From NCBI GenBank assembly GCA_934101685.1, contig CAKORZ010000014.1, positions 1 to 24,498 on the forward strand: a stretch of 24,498 nucleotides of DNA. Direction: 5' to 3'. The DNA comes from an uncultured Bacilli bacterium (lineage in GTDB: Bacteria > Bacillota_I > Bacilli_A > RFN20 > DUOF01). Below, piece after piece: positions 15,828 through 21,977 of the stretch. Both the position numbers and the translations under genes were made by a program. Position 1 is the stretch's first letter, and the number at the start of each line of letters is the position of its first letter. Below the pieces are notes generated by a model that was given only the letters and a program-made list of their open reading frames with translations, made no database searches and was not told the origin of the DNA.

Positions 15828-16670
15828 ATGAAATATGGAATTGTTGTTGATTTAGGAGCTACTAATTTAAGAATAGCAATAGTTGATGAAAATCATAATA
15901 TTATAGAAAAATCAAAAGTAAACTTAGATAAAAATAAAGATATTGCTTTTAATATTTATAGTGAATATAAAAATATGAATAAAGGTTACAAAATAGAAAA
16001 AGTAGTAGTAGGGGTTCCAGGTACAATTAATCCAAAAACAAATCTTATAAGAGATCTTCCAAATATTGGAATAAAAGAATATGATTTATATTCTGCTTTA
16101 TATAAGTTATTCAAAACAGAAATTGTTATTATAAATGATGCTTCATTAGCAGCAGTTGGTGAATACTCAAAGCATAAAGATGAAAAAATATTTCAATATA
16201 TAACCATTTCTAGTGGAATAGGTGGAGGATTAATTATTAATGGAAACTTATTTGTTGGAAATAGCAGGTTTGAACAAGAAGTAGGCAGAATGATTGTTAA
16301 AGATGATAAGTTTGAAAATTTATGTAGTGGTGATGCTTTGAAAAATCGTTTACTAAAAGAAAATATTGATGAAGAATATCCAAGTATTGCTTTAATATCT
16401 AAAAAGGAAAACTATAAAAAAGTAGTGGATGAATGGTTAGATGATTTGAGTATTGGCATTGGAAATGTTATAAAAATTATCGATCCTAGCATTATCGTAT
16501 TTGGTGGGGGACTTGGAATGTATATAGATTACTTTAAACAAGGACTAGTAGATAGACTTAGTAAAGATATACCTAATGATGTATTAAATAATCTTAAAAT
16601 AGTTAAAACTTATTATAATGATGATAGTGCTTTAATTGGTGGAAGTTATTTAATCTTTCAAGATAATTAA
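15828..16670 (+). CDS. ROK family sugar kinase, possible glucokinase, zinc site missing
   Basis: This 280-residue protein has an ASKHA/ROK kinase fold. The phosphate-1 motif DLGATNLR is at 8-15, VVGVPGTI at 60-67, the catalytic INDASLAAVGEY at 102-113 with D104, the glycine loop SSGIGGGLI at 128-136 and the adenosine motif FGGG at 225-228. The region that normally carries E-x-G-H and the zinc-binding C-x-C-G-x2-G-C motif is reduced here to EVGRM (151-155) followed by a single cysteine (C166) before SGDAL. The zinc-binding His and Cys set is therefore absent. Position after pfkA and pyk, with one base between pyk and this gene, suggests it supplies glucose 6-phosphate or another hexose phosphate to glycolysis. 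The substrate cannot be fixed from sequence; other sugars, including N-acetylated ones, remain possible. Confidence 0.82.
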   Translation: MKYGIVVDLGATNLRIAIVDENHNIIEKSKVNLDKNKDIAFNIYSEYKNMNKGYKIEKVVVGVPGTINPKTNLIRDLPNIGIKEYDLYSALYKLFKTEIVIINDASLAAVGEYSKHKDEKIFQYITISSGIGGGLIINGNLFVGNSRFEQEVGRMIVKDDKFENLCSGDALKNRLLKENIDEEYPSIALISKKENYKKVVDEWLDDLSIGIGNVIKIIDPSIIVFGGGLGMYIDYFKQGLVDRLSKDIPNDVLNNLKIVKTYYNDDSALIGGSYLIFQDN

Positions 16671-16679
16671 TTGATAAAC

Positions 16680-16708
16680 TTGAATTATTTTGTCTTAATT
16701 ATTAATAT
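16680..16708 (+). promoter_or_regulatory. Predicted promoter of the Ig-like surface protein gene
   Basis: TTGAAT (16680-16685), a 17-base spacer and TAATAT (16703-16708) precede the gene by 20 bases. The leader would be about 14 bases, starting at or just upstream of a GTGGGG ribosome binding site (16715-16720). Confidence 0.45.
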
Positions 16709-16728
16709 AAGAATGTGGGGTTGATATT

Positions 16729-17577
16729 ATGAAAAAAATTAGAATGTATTTATATACATTAATTCTTGCTTTAGTAAGTATTTTTGTTATGCATAGTAAT
16801 AACCTATTTGCAATGGAAGAAGTAGTTATCAATCCTAATTCAAATGGTGAAGCAACATATATATTTGATGTAAATGAACAAACAGGAACTAAGGAAAATG
16901 GTGAACCTGAATATGGCTTAGTAAGCAAACAATTCGCTAAATCAAGGGATATTAGTGTTAAACTTATCTTAGATGAAGAAGCATTAGCGTTATATGATAG
17001 TAAATTTACGATATGTGAAGTTATTCCTGAAAATAATGCAGGTAATACTAGAGAAACTAGAGAGTGTTCTACATATTTAACCTCTAAATCTATTAATGGC
17101 ATTCAATTAAAGGGTAGAGGTGATGGTGAGAAAACTATTGAAATAAATTTATTTAGTAGTTACGCAAACGGAACTATAGCAAAGACAATAACTCGTAAAA
17201 TATATGTAGACACTACAGGGCCTGTTATTACGCTTAATGGCGGAGAGTATTTATATTTGACAAGTGGAGAAAAATATCAAGAATTAGGTGCCACTTGTGT
17301 TGATGCAAATAATGTTGAGGGCTATACTTGCAAAGTAGTAGTAGAAAAGGCTAACATCAATATGTCAAATCCTGACTTTCAATATGTTAAATATACAGCA
17401 ACAGATTTCTTGGGTAATGAAGTTAATGTTTATAGAAAGGTACTCGTAGAAGTAAAAAAGAAGAAAAGCTATATGAAATTAATAATTGGGATAGGTGGAG
17501 TTATAGTCTTAGCAGGTGGCTTAACATATATAGTATTAAGAAATAAAGAAAAACAAAAAAATCAAAGCGTATTATAG
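16729..17577 (+). CDS. Secreted, membrane-anchored protein with DUF5011-like Ig domain
   Basis: This 282-residue protein of unknown function has an N-terminal signal-type sequence: basic MKKIR, a hydrophobic stretch at about 7-21, and a possible cleavage site near residue 29. An extracellular region follows, containing a cysteine pair (C96, C113). Residues about 161-241 match the bacterial DUF5011/HYR-like Ig pattern: DTTGPVITLNGG, then YQELGATCVDA, then VKYTATDFLGNEV and a closing strand, with a second cysteine pair (C190, C201) that could form a disulphide. A basic stop-transfer KKKK (243-246) leads into a membrane helix (about 250-270) and a short basic tail. It has no LPxTG motif, so it is anchored by the helix rather than by sortase. 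It lies alone between glycolysis and the infC operon; the infC promoter begins directly after its stop codon. Confidence 0.72.
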   Translation: MKKIRMYLYTLILALVSIFVMHSNNLFAMEEVVINPNSNGEATYIFDVNEQTGTKENGEPEYGLVSKQFAKSRDISVKLILDEEALALYDSKFTICEVIPENNAGNTRETRECSTYLTSKSINGIQLKGRGDGEKTIEINLFSSYANGTIAKTITRKIYVDTTGPVITLNGGEYLYLTSGEKYQELGATCVDANNVEGYTCKVVVEKANINMSNPDFQYVKYTATDFLGNEVNVYRKVLVEVKKKKSYMKLIIGIGGVIVLAGGLTYIVLRNKEKQKNQSVL

Positions 17578-17606
17578 TTGACAAATAGTACAGTTAATGA
17601 TAATAT
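17578..17606 (+). promoter_or_regulatory. Strong promoter of infC-rpmI-rplT
   Basis: A consensus TTGACA (17578-17583), an exact 17-base spacer and TAATAT (17601-17606) form the best promoter in the window. Transcription should start near 17613, leaving a leader of about 150 bases before infC. Confidence 0.8.
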
Positions 17607-17612
17607 ACTTGT

Positions 17613-17745
17613 GCAACATGAGTTGTGGAAAGAAGAGGCACCCGCTTCTCACCTGATTTCCTTTTGTGGAGATAGGTAAAATGTCACAAATAAAATTATT
17701 TGGATATTATAACGGGTGCGCAGCCCGTTTTTATTTTATGTTATC
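17613..17745 (+). promoter_or_regulatory. Structured attenuator leader of infC operon (L20-leader-like)
   Basis: Pairings read directly from the sequence are as follows. Hairpin A is 17631-17635 with 17645-17649, with a 9-base loop. Hairpin B is 17651-17654 with 17674-17677, stacked on 17656-17661 with 17668-17673 (one G-U pair, one bulged G). A possible closing helix is 17623-17627 with 17685-17689. The loop of hairpin A (GCACCCG, 17638-17644) is fully complementary over 7 bases to CGGGTGC at 17713-17719, which is the 5' arm of the terminator described separately. Pseudoknot and terminator therefore exclude each other. In Bacillus the infC operon is repressed by ribosomal protein L20 through leader attenuation; this leader fits that role by position and product, though the ligand is inferred. 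Confidence 0.75.
17711..17732 (+). terminator. Attenuator terminator in the infC leader
   Basis: A 6-bp stem AACGGG/CCCGTT (17711-17716 with 17724-17729, extendable by a U-G pair) with a short loop is followed by a T-rich tract (17728-17732, then ATTTT). It lies upstream of infC, so it is conditional rather than an end-of-operon terminator. Confidence 0.75.
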
Positions 17746-17754
17746 AAAGGGAGG
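17746..17754 (+). promoter_or_regulatory. Ribosome binding site that sets the infC start
   Basis: AAAGGGAGG ends 8 bases before a TTG codon at 17763-17765. The upstream in-frame ATG at 17739-17741 region is not usable because it precedes this site, and the ATG at 17781 is 26 bases away without its own Shine-Dalgarno sequence. Confidence 0.75.
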
Positions 17755-17762
17755 TTATATTT

Positions 17763-18323
17763 TTGATAGAACAACAAAGAATGAACGAAAAGTTACCAGT
17801 TAAACCAAATGCAGATGATTTAGTAAATGAAAAAATTAGATTCAATGAAGTTTTATTAATCGATGAAAATGGTGAACAATTAGGTATAAAATCTAGAGTT
17901 GAAGCAATGGGTATTGCAGCTTCAAGAAACTTAGATTTATTCTGTGTAGCGCCTATGGCTAAACCACCAGTTTGTAAGATTATCAATTATGGAAAGTATC
18001 GTTTTGAGCAACAAAAGAAAGCTAAAGAAATGAAGAAAAACAAAAAAGTAATTGATGTAAAAGAAATTCAATTATCTTGCAATATAGGTGAGCATGATTT
18101 TAACACAAAATTAAAAGCAGCTCGTAAATTTTTAACAGGTGGAGATAAAGTTAAAATATCTATTAGATTTAAAGGTAGACAATTAGCTTTTGCAGATCAA
18201 GGTGTAGAAATGGTAAATAAATTTATTAGTATGTGTTCAGACATTGCTACTATTGAAAAAGAACCAGTATTAGATGGTAAATTATTGATGGGTGTTATAG
18301 CGCCAAAATCACAAAAAAATTAA
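17763..18323 (+). CDS. infC: Translation initiation factor IF-3
   Basis: This protein of about 186 residues binds the 30S subunit, keeps it apart from 50S and checks start-codon pairing. The start is placed at TTG (17763) because of the strong ribosome binding site; an open frame continues upstream to 17700 but runs through the leader and terminator. The N-terminal domain includes VNEKIRFNEVLLIDENGEQL and LDLFCVAPMAKPPVCKI, then YGKYRFEQQKK leads to a lysine-rich linker. The C-terminal domain includes VKEIQLSCNIGEHDF, KVKISIRFKGRQ and a final VLDGKLLMGVIAPK. A non-ATG start is a known trait of infC (ATT in Escherichia coli and Bacillus), used for self-regulation through IF-3 proofreading. rpmI follows after 10 bases. 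Confidence 0.95.
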   Translation: MIEQQRMNEKLPVKPNADDLVNEKIRFNEVLLIDENGEQLGIKSRVEAMGIAASRNLDLFCVAPMAKPPVCKIINYGKYRFEQQKKAKEMKKNKKVIDVKEIQLSCNIGEHDFNTKLKAARKFLTGGDKVKISIRFKGRQLAFADQGVEMVNKFISMCSDIATIEKEPVLDGKLLMGVIAPKSQKN

Positions 18324-18333
18324 GGAGGAATAA

Positions 18334-18534
18334 ATGATGAAAAATAAGATGAAATCAAAAAAAGCAGCTACTAAAAGATTTAAATTAACTGCAAGTGGTG
18401 CATTAAAAAGAAAACAATGTGGTAGAAACCACCAAGCTTGGGCAAGAAGCAAAAAACAAAGAAGACATTTGAGCAAAGCAGCTTATGTAAGTAAACAAGA
18501 TCAAGGCAGAATGGCTCAATTGTTCCAAGGTTAA
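18334..18534 (+). CDS. rpmI: 50S ribosomal protein L35
   Basis: This 66-residue, very basic protein has the L35 N-terminus KMKSKKAATKRFKLTASGALKR and the usual basic middle (RSKKQRRHLSK). It starts at 18334 behind AAGGAGG (18322-18328); the second ATG at 18337 has better spacing (8 rather than 5 bases) and could be the real start, removing one Met. It sits between infC and rplT, the conserved order. The CGRNH stretch replaces the more usual AGR-H, without obvious effect. Confidence 0.96.
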   Translation: MMKNKMKSKKAATKRFKLTASGALKRKQCGRNHQAWARSKKQRRHLSKAAYVSKQDQGRMAQLFQG

Positions 18535-18550
18535 TAGGAGGTAAGTAACG

Positions 18551-18907
18551 ATGAGAGTAAAAGGCGGAAACGTAGCAAGAAATAGACGTAAAAAAGTATT
18601 AAAGTTAGCTAAAGGATATTATGGTTCTAAACACTTACTTTACAAAACAGCTCATGAACAAGTAATGCGTTCATTAAACTATGCTTATAGAGATAGAAGA
18701 GCAACTAAGAGAAACTTCAGAAAATTATGGATAACTAGAATTAATGCAGCAGCTAATCAAAATAATATTTCTTATAGTCAATTGATGCATGGATTAAAGT
18801 TAGCTAATATTGATATCAATAGAAAGATGTTATCTGAAATTGCTATTAATGATGAAGCAGGATTCAAAAAATTAGTAGAAACTGCTAAAAAAAGCTTAGC
18901 TAAGTAA
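18551..18907 (+). CDS. rplT: 50S ribosomal protein L20
   Basis: This 118-residue, basic 50S assembly protein has the N-terminal extension MRVKGGNVARNRRKKVLKLAKGYYGSK and the globular domain with RRATKRNFRKLWITRINAA and YSQLMHGLKLANIDINRKMLSE. It binds 23S rRNA early in assembly and, in several bacteria, represses its own operon by binding leader RNA; the structured leader before infC is the probable target. The ribosome binding site AGGAGG is well spaced. The gene is followed by a clear terminator. Confidence 0.97.
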   Translation: MRVKGGNVARNRRKKVLKLAKGYYGSKHLLYKTAHEQVMRSLNYAYRDRRATKRNFRKLWITRINAAANQNNISYSQLMHGLKLANIDINRKMLSEIAINDEAGFKKLVETAKKSLAK

Positions 18908-18920
18908 TTAAATATAATTT

Positions 18921-18946
18921 AAGAGATAGAAATATCTCTTTTTTTT
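18921..18946 (+). terminator. Intrinsic terminator of infC-rpmI-rplT
   Basis: An 8-bp stem AAGAGATA/TATCTCTT (18921-18928 with 18933-18940) has a GAAA tetraloop and runs straight into an 8-base T tract. Confidence 0.88.
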
Positions 18947-18984
18947 ATAAAAAGTAATTATTTATATCATAAATAAGAAATGTT

Positions 18985-18993
18985 TGCTATTAT
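18985..18993 (+). promoter_or_regulatory. Predicted extended -10 promoter of the DUF4234-DUF2752 pair
   Basis: TGCTATTAT gives an extended -10, with no clear -35. It ends 23 bases before the ATG at 19017; the GGGGG ribosome binding site is at 19003-19007. Confidence 0.5.
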
Positions 18994-19016
18994 ATAAGTA
19001 ATGGGGGTTTATAAAG

Positions 19017-19472
19017 ATGAAGTATTGTACAAAATGTGGAGCAAAATTGCCAGAAGATGCAGAATTTTGCGTAGTGTGTGGAGCAAAAGTAGAAAATACA
19101 GAAAAGGTTGAGGCAGAAGTAGTAGATGAAAGAAGAAATAAGTCAGGAATTAGTGAAAGAAATATAGTAACAACAATTATTTTGACTATTTTAACATGCG
19201 GTATATATGGTATTTATTGGATGGTTAAGATCAATGATGAATTATTACAATTATCTGATACAGAAGGAAGTTCAGGAGGTACTGTTGTATTATTATCTAT
19301 TGTTACATGTGGTATATATGGTATCTATTGGAATTATAAAATGGGATCTTGTGTTAATAAATTAAAAAGAGGCGGAAGTAACGATATTCTTTTCTTGGTT
19401 TTAGGCTTGTTAGGATTTGGAATTGTTAACTTTATAATTGCGCAAGATGCAATCAATAACGAAGTTAAATAA
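19017..19472 (+). CDS. Zinc-ribbon DUF4234 membrane protein
   Basis: This 151-residue protein begins with a zinc ribbon (YCTKCGAKLPEDAEFCVVCG; C4, C7, C18, C21), followed by an acidic linker (about 24-43) and three hydrophobic segments (about 50-70, 88-108, 122-145). The first two end in the same TCGIYGIYW motif (60-68 and 97-105), the hallmark of the DUF4234 family, and this duplication is visible also in the DNA. Function is unknown. Related small membrane proteins are found beside TM2 and DUF2752 proteins. The downstream gene overlaps by one base (TAATG), so the two are translationally coupled. Confidence 0.82.
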   Translation: MKYCTKCGAKLPEDAEFCVVCGAKVENTEKVEAEVVDERRNKSGISERNIVTTIILTILTCGIYGIYWMVKINDELLQLSDTEGSSGGTVVLLSIVTCGIYGIYWNYKMGSCVNKLKRGGSNDILFLVLGLLGFGIVNFIIAQDAINNEVK

Positions 19473-19846
19473 TGCGTGAAAAGAGAATAAAGAAAGTTTT
19501 GCTTTCTTTTTTTGTAATAATAACAATTCTTTTAGGATATTTTCTTGTTTGTTATAAATTTAATTTTCTTAAAATAAGATGTATGTTTCACGAAATTACA
19601 GGTTTGAATTGTCCTGGATGTGGAATCAGCAGAATGATATCTAGTTTTATTAAATTAGATTTTAAAAATGGAATAAAATATAATTATTTTTTAGGATATA
19701 CATTTTTAATACTTATATTTATGATTGGTTATTATATGTACTCTTATATAAATAATAAAAAAATAAAGTACATTGAATGGTTCAATATACTTTATCTAGT
19801 TTTATTATTATCTTGGGGCGTTGTTAGAAACATCATAAAATTATAA
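19472..19846 (+). CDS. DUF2752 family membrane protein
   Basis: This 124-residue protein has the DUF2752 signature MFHEITGLNCPGCGISRMI (38-56) between a first membrane helix (about 8-27) and two further helices (about 72-90 and 104-122). The CPGCG motif (C47, C50) is the family hallmark; its role (metal or redox) is unknown. Its start codon overlaps the stop of the DUF4234 gene. It ends exactly at the base before the stop of the opposing TrhP2 gene, with no terminator between. Confidence 0.82.
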   Translation: MREKRIKKVLLSFFVIITILLGYFLVCYKFNFLKIRCMFHEITGLNCPGCGISRMISSFIKLDFKNGIKYNYFLGYTFLILIFMIGYYMYSYINNKKIKYIEWFNILYLVLLLSWGVVRNIIKL

Positions 19847-21046
19847 TTAGGATTTCTTTTGTCTTAACATATCATATGGAGTAAAATTGTAATCTGATTT
19901 GAAGTAGAGAATTTGCTTAGCGTGTCTGGCAACCTCTACTTTTTCATTATTTTCGTCATATAATTCTTTTATTTCTAAATTAAATGTTCCTTTTGGAGTT
20001 AGAACCTCAAATGAGTCTTTAGTAGTAAAATTGTTTCTTTGCTCAATTGTTACTACTTTAGTATCTTTATTATAATCTAGCACTCTAGCAACAAAATCTT
20101 GTAATGGTATTTCAGCAGTTTTATCAAATATTTGCTGCTTTTTAGTTATTTTACCTTTATAGAAACCATAAGAAGTAGGCCTAGATTCTGCTTTTAATGT
20201 TTCTTTTATATATTTATTATATTTTAAGAATTTCTTGTTATAGATATCATCTATTAACTTCCTATATTGAGATATGATAGATGCTAAATAATATTCACTT
20301 TTCATTCTTCCTTCAATTTTTAAAGACGCGACATTATATTTTATAAGCTTTTTAATATATTTGATAGTTTGTAAATCTTTAGAAGAAAAAGTAAATAATT
20401 TGTCACTTACTAAATTTTTATTTGCATCATATAAGTTATAAAACCATCTACATGATTGAGCACATCCACCTCTATTAGCGTCTCTACCAGTCATATAATT
20501 AGATAAAACGCATTTGCCACTTATAGACATACACATACCACCATGTATAAATACTTCCAAATCAACATTAGAGTTTTTAGAGATATTCTTTATATCTTTT
20601 AAACTACATTCTCTTGCTAAAACAACTCTCTTAACACCTTTATTTTCTAGTAATTTTATTGCTTCGCTATTCATTACAGATAATTGAGTAGATATATGTA
20701 TTTCTAAAGTATTAACAACTTCTCTAGCTAAATCAACTAAACCTAAATCACTAACAATAATACCCGTTACTCCTATGTTTTCTAACTCTTTAACATATTC
20801 TTTAAAATCATTTGGATCTAATACATCGCTATTATGAGCAACAATATTACAAGTGACATATATTTTACCATTATAGCTATTAGCAATTTTAACAGCTTCT
20901 TTTATGTTATCTAAAGTAAAGTTAGATGCTCTTGCTCTTAAAGAATATTTTATACCACCTAAATAAACAGCATCAGCACCATAAGCAAATGCTACTTTTA
21001 ACCTTTCTAAATTTCCAGCAGGTGCAAGTAATTCTATTTTTTTCAT
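19847..21046 (-). CDS. trhP2: U32 family tRNA 5-hydroxyuridine synthesis protein TrhP2 (YrrO-like)
   Basis: This 399-residue U32 'peptidase' family protein begins with LLAPAGNLERLKVAFAYGADAVYLGG. The metal-cluster region is EVFIHGGMCMSISGKCVLSN, then TGRDANRGGCAQSCRW (C172, C179, C195, C199), the [4Fe-4S]-type motif of this branch. SLKIEGRMKSEYY follows at about 244. A C-terminal beta domain (about 320-399) is present. Known family members (TrhP in Escherichia coli, TrhP1/TrhP2 in Bacillus) make 5-hydroxyuridine at tRNA wobble positions using prephenate; despite the old name no proteolysis is needed. Length and order after TrhP1 match the yrrN-yrrO pair. Its ATG overlaps the TGA of TrhP1 (ATGA), indicating coupled translation. 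Confidence 0.88.
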   Translation of the reverse strand: MKKIELLAPAGNLERLKVAFAYGADAVYLGGIKYSLRARASNFTLDNIKEAVKIANSYNGKIYVTCNIVAHNSDVLDPNDFKEYVKELENIGVTGIIVSDLGLVDLAREVVNTLEIHISTQLSVMNSEAIKLLENKGVKRVVLARECSLKDIKNISKNSNVDLEVFIHGGMCMSISGKCVLSNYMTGRDANRGGCAQSCRWFYNLYDANKNLVSDKLFTFSSKDLQTIKYIKKLIKYNVASLKIEGRMKSEYYLASIISQYRKLIDDIYNKKFLKYNKYIKETLKAESRPTSYGFYKGKITKKQQIFDKTAEIPLQDFVARVLDYNKDTKVVTIEQRNNFTTKDSFEVLTPKGTFNLEIKELYDENNEKVEVARHAKQILYFKSDYNFTPYDMLRQKKS

Positions 21047-21942
21047 TGTCTTTCACCATCCTTTAATAAAACGCTTTGATTATGTAAAAATGGTGTACTA
21101 TACTCATTTTCTTTTATAAATTTTTCTTTGATTTCACTGTATTTGTTAAAATTATTTTGAAGAATACTATCTAAAGCATTTTTATAATAATAGATATAAT
21201 TTTTTACTTTTTCCTCATCTAAAAAGATAGCATCAATGTAAAAATGTCTTACTTCACTATTAACTAACTCATCTAAATAAGGAAGTAATGAATATTCTTT
21301 ATCATTATAAACAATCAAACTATTTTTATATTCTTCTAAAAAATAATAGTTTTCTCTACTTTCTTCTTTTATAAAATGCAAATCAGATGTCTTTTTTAAT
21401 TTAAAGTTTTTATAATAATTAGTTAATATAGGCCTTTTTGAATATGTAATCGGATTATATCCTTGAGCAAAAACCTCTACTTTACCATTAGTATACAAAG
21501 ATATTTCTTTGATATCATTTAGAGTGATTTCTTTAGAAAGGAATACTCTTTTAACTCCTAAATCTAGTAATGATTTAGCACTATATTTATTAGTAACATA
21601 TGTTTGTAAATCTAGCATAACTTTACTAGCTAATCCATTACTTTTTAAAACATTAAATATTCCTAAATCACTAACAATATAAGAATCTATATCTAAAAGT
21701 TTAAGATTAGGTATAATCTTTTTGAACTTCTTTATTTCATTTTCGCTAGCAAATAAATTTATGCTCAAATAAAAATTTTTGTGATGATTCTTAATTTTAT
21801 AGATTGCTTCAGGTAATTCTTTTAAGGATAAAGCATATTTTTGATTAATACAAAAATCTTTTAACCCCACTACAAAAGATGTAACAGGAGTATCTAAAAA
21901 AGGTATGTATCCTTTTTCATTAGTGTTTAAAATAATACCCAT
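21043..21942 (-). CDS. trhP1: U32 family tRNA 5-hydroxyuridine synthesis protein TrhP1 (YrrN-like)
   Basis: This 299-residue TIM-barrel protein of the U32 family is close in length to Bacillus YrrN (about 309). It retains the barrel pattern (YIVSDLGIFNVLK; VKRVFLSKEITLNDIKEI). At the place of the cluster motif it has EVFAQGYNPITYSKRP (about 156-171) without cysteines, so it is probably the non-catalytic or substrate-binding partner of TrhP2. I place the start at ATG 21942: GGGTGA (21953-21948) lies 5 bases upstream. The longer GTG start at 21951 would fall inside that ribosome binding site and adds only three residues. The stop is TGA, the only TGA stop in the window. A weak -10-like TAATAT (21965-21960) lies 17 bases upstream, but co-transcription with the TVP38 gene (35-base gap) is equally possible. 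Confidence 0.83.
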   Translation of the reverse strand: MGIILNTNEKGYIPFLDTPVTSFVVGLKDFCINQKYALSLKELPEAIYKIKNHHKNFYLSINLFASENEIKKFKKIIPNLKLLDIDSYIVSDLGIFNVLKSNGLASKVMLDLQTYVTNKYSAKSLLDLGVKRVFLSKEITLNDIKEISLYTNGKVEVFAQGYNPITYSKRPILTNYYKNFKLKKTSDLHFIKEESRENYYFLEEYKNSLIVYNDKEYSLLPYLDELVNSEVRHFYIDAIFLDEEKVKNYIYYYKNALDSILQNNFNKYSEIKEKFIKENEYSTPFLHNQSVLLKDGERQ

Positions 21943-21977
21943 ACAATTCACCCAAAAATATATTAAAACAAAACTGA

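Noticed and set aside
16695..17102. 135-codon minus-strand open frame over the Ig-like protein gene
   Set aside because: It covers the promoter and signal sequence of the plus-strand gene, which has a coherent signal peptide, domain and anchor; the minus frame shows no motif.
17700..17762. N-terminal extension of infC to ATG 17700
   Set aside because: It would translate through the terminator hairpin and the Shine-Dalgarno site, and the extra residues do not resemble IF-3.
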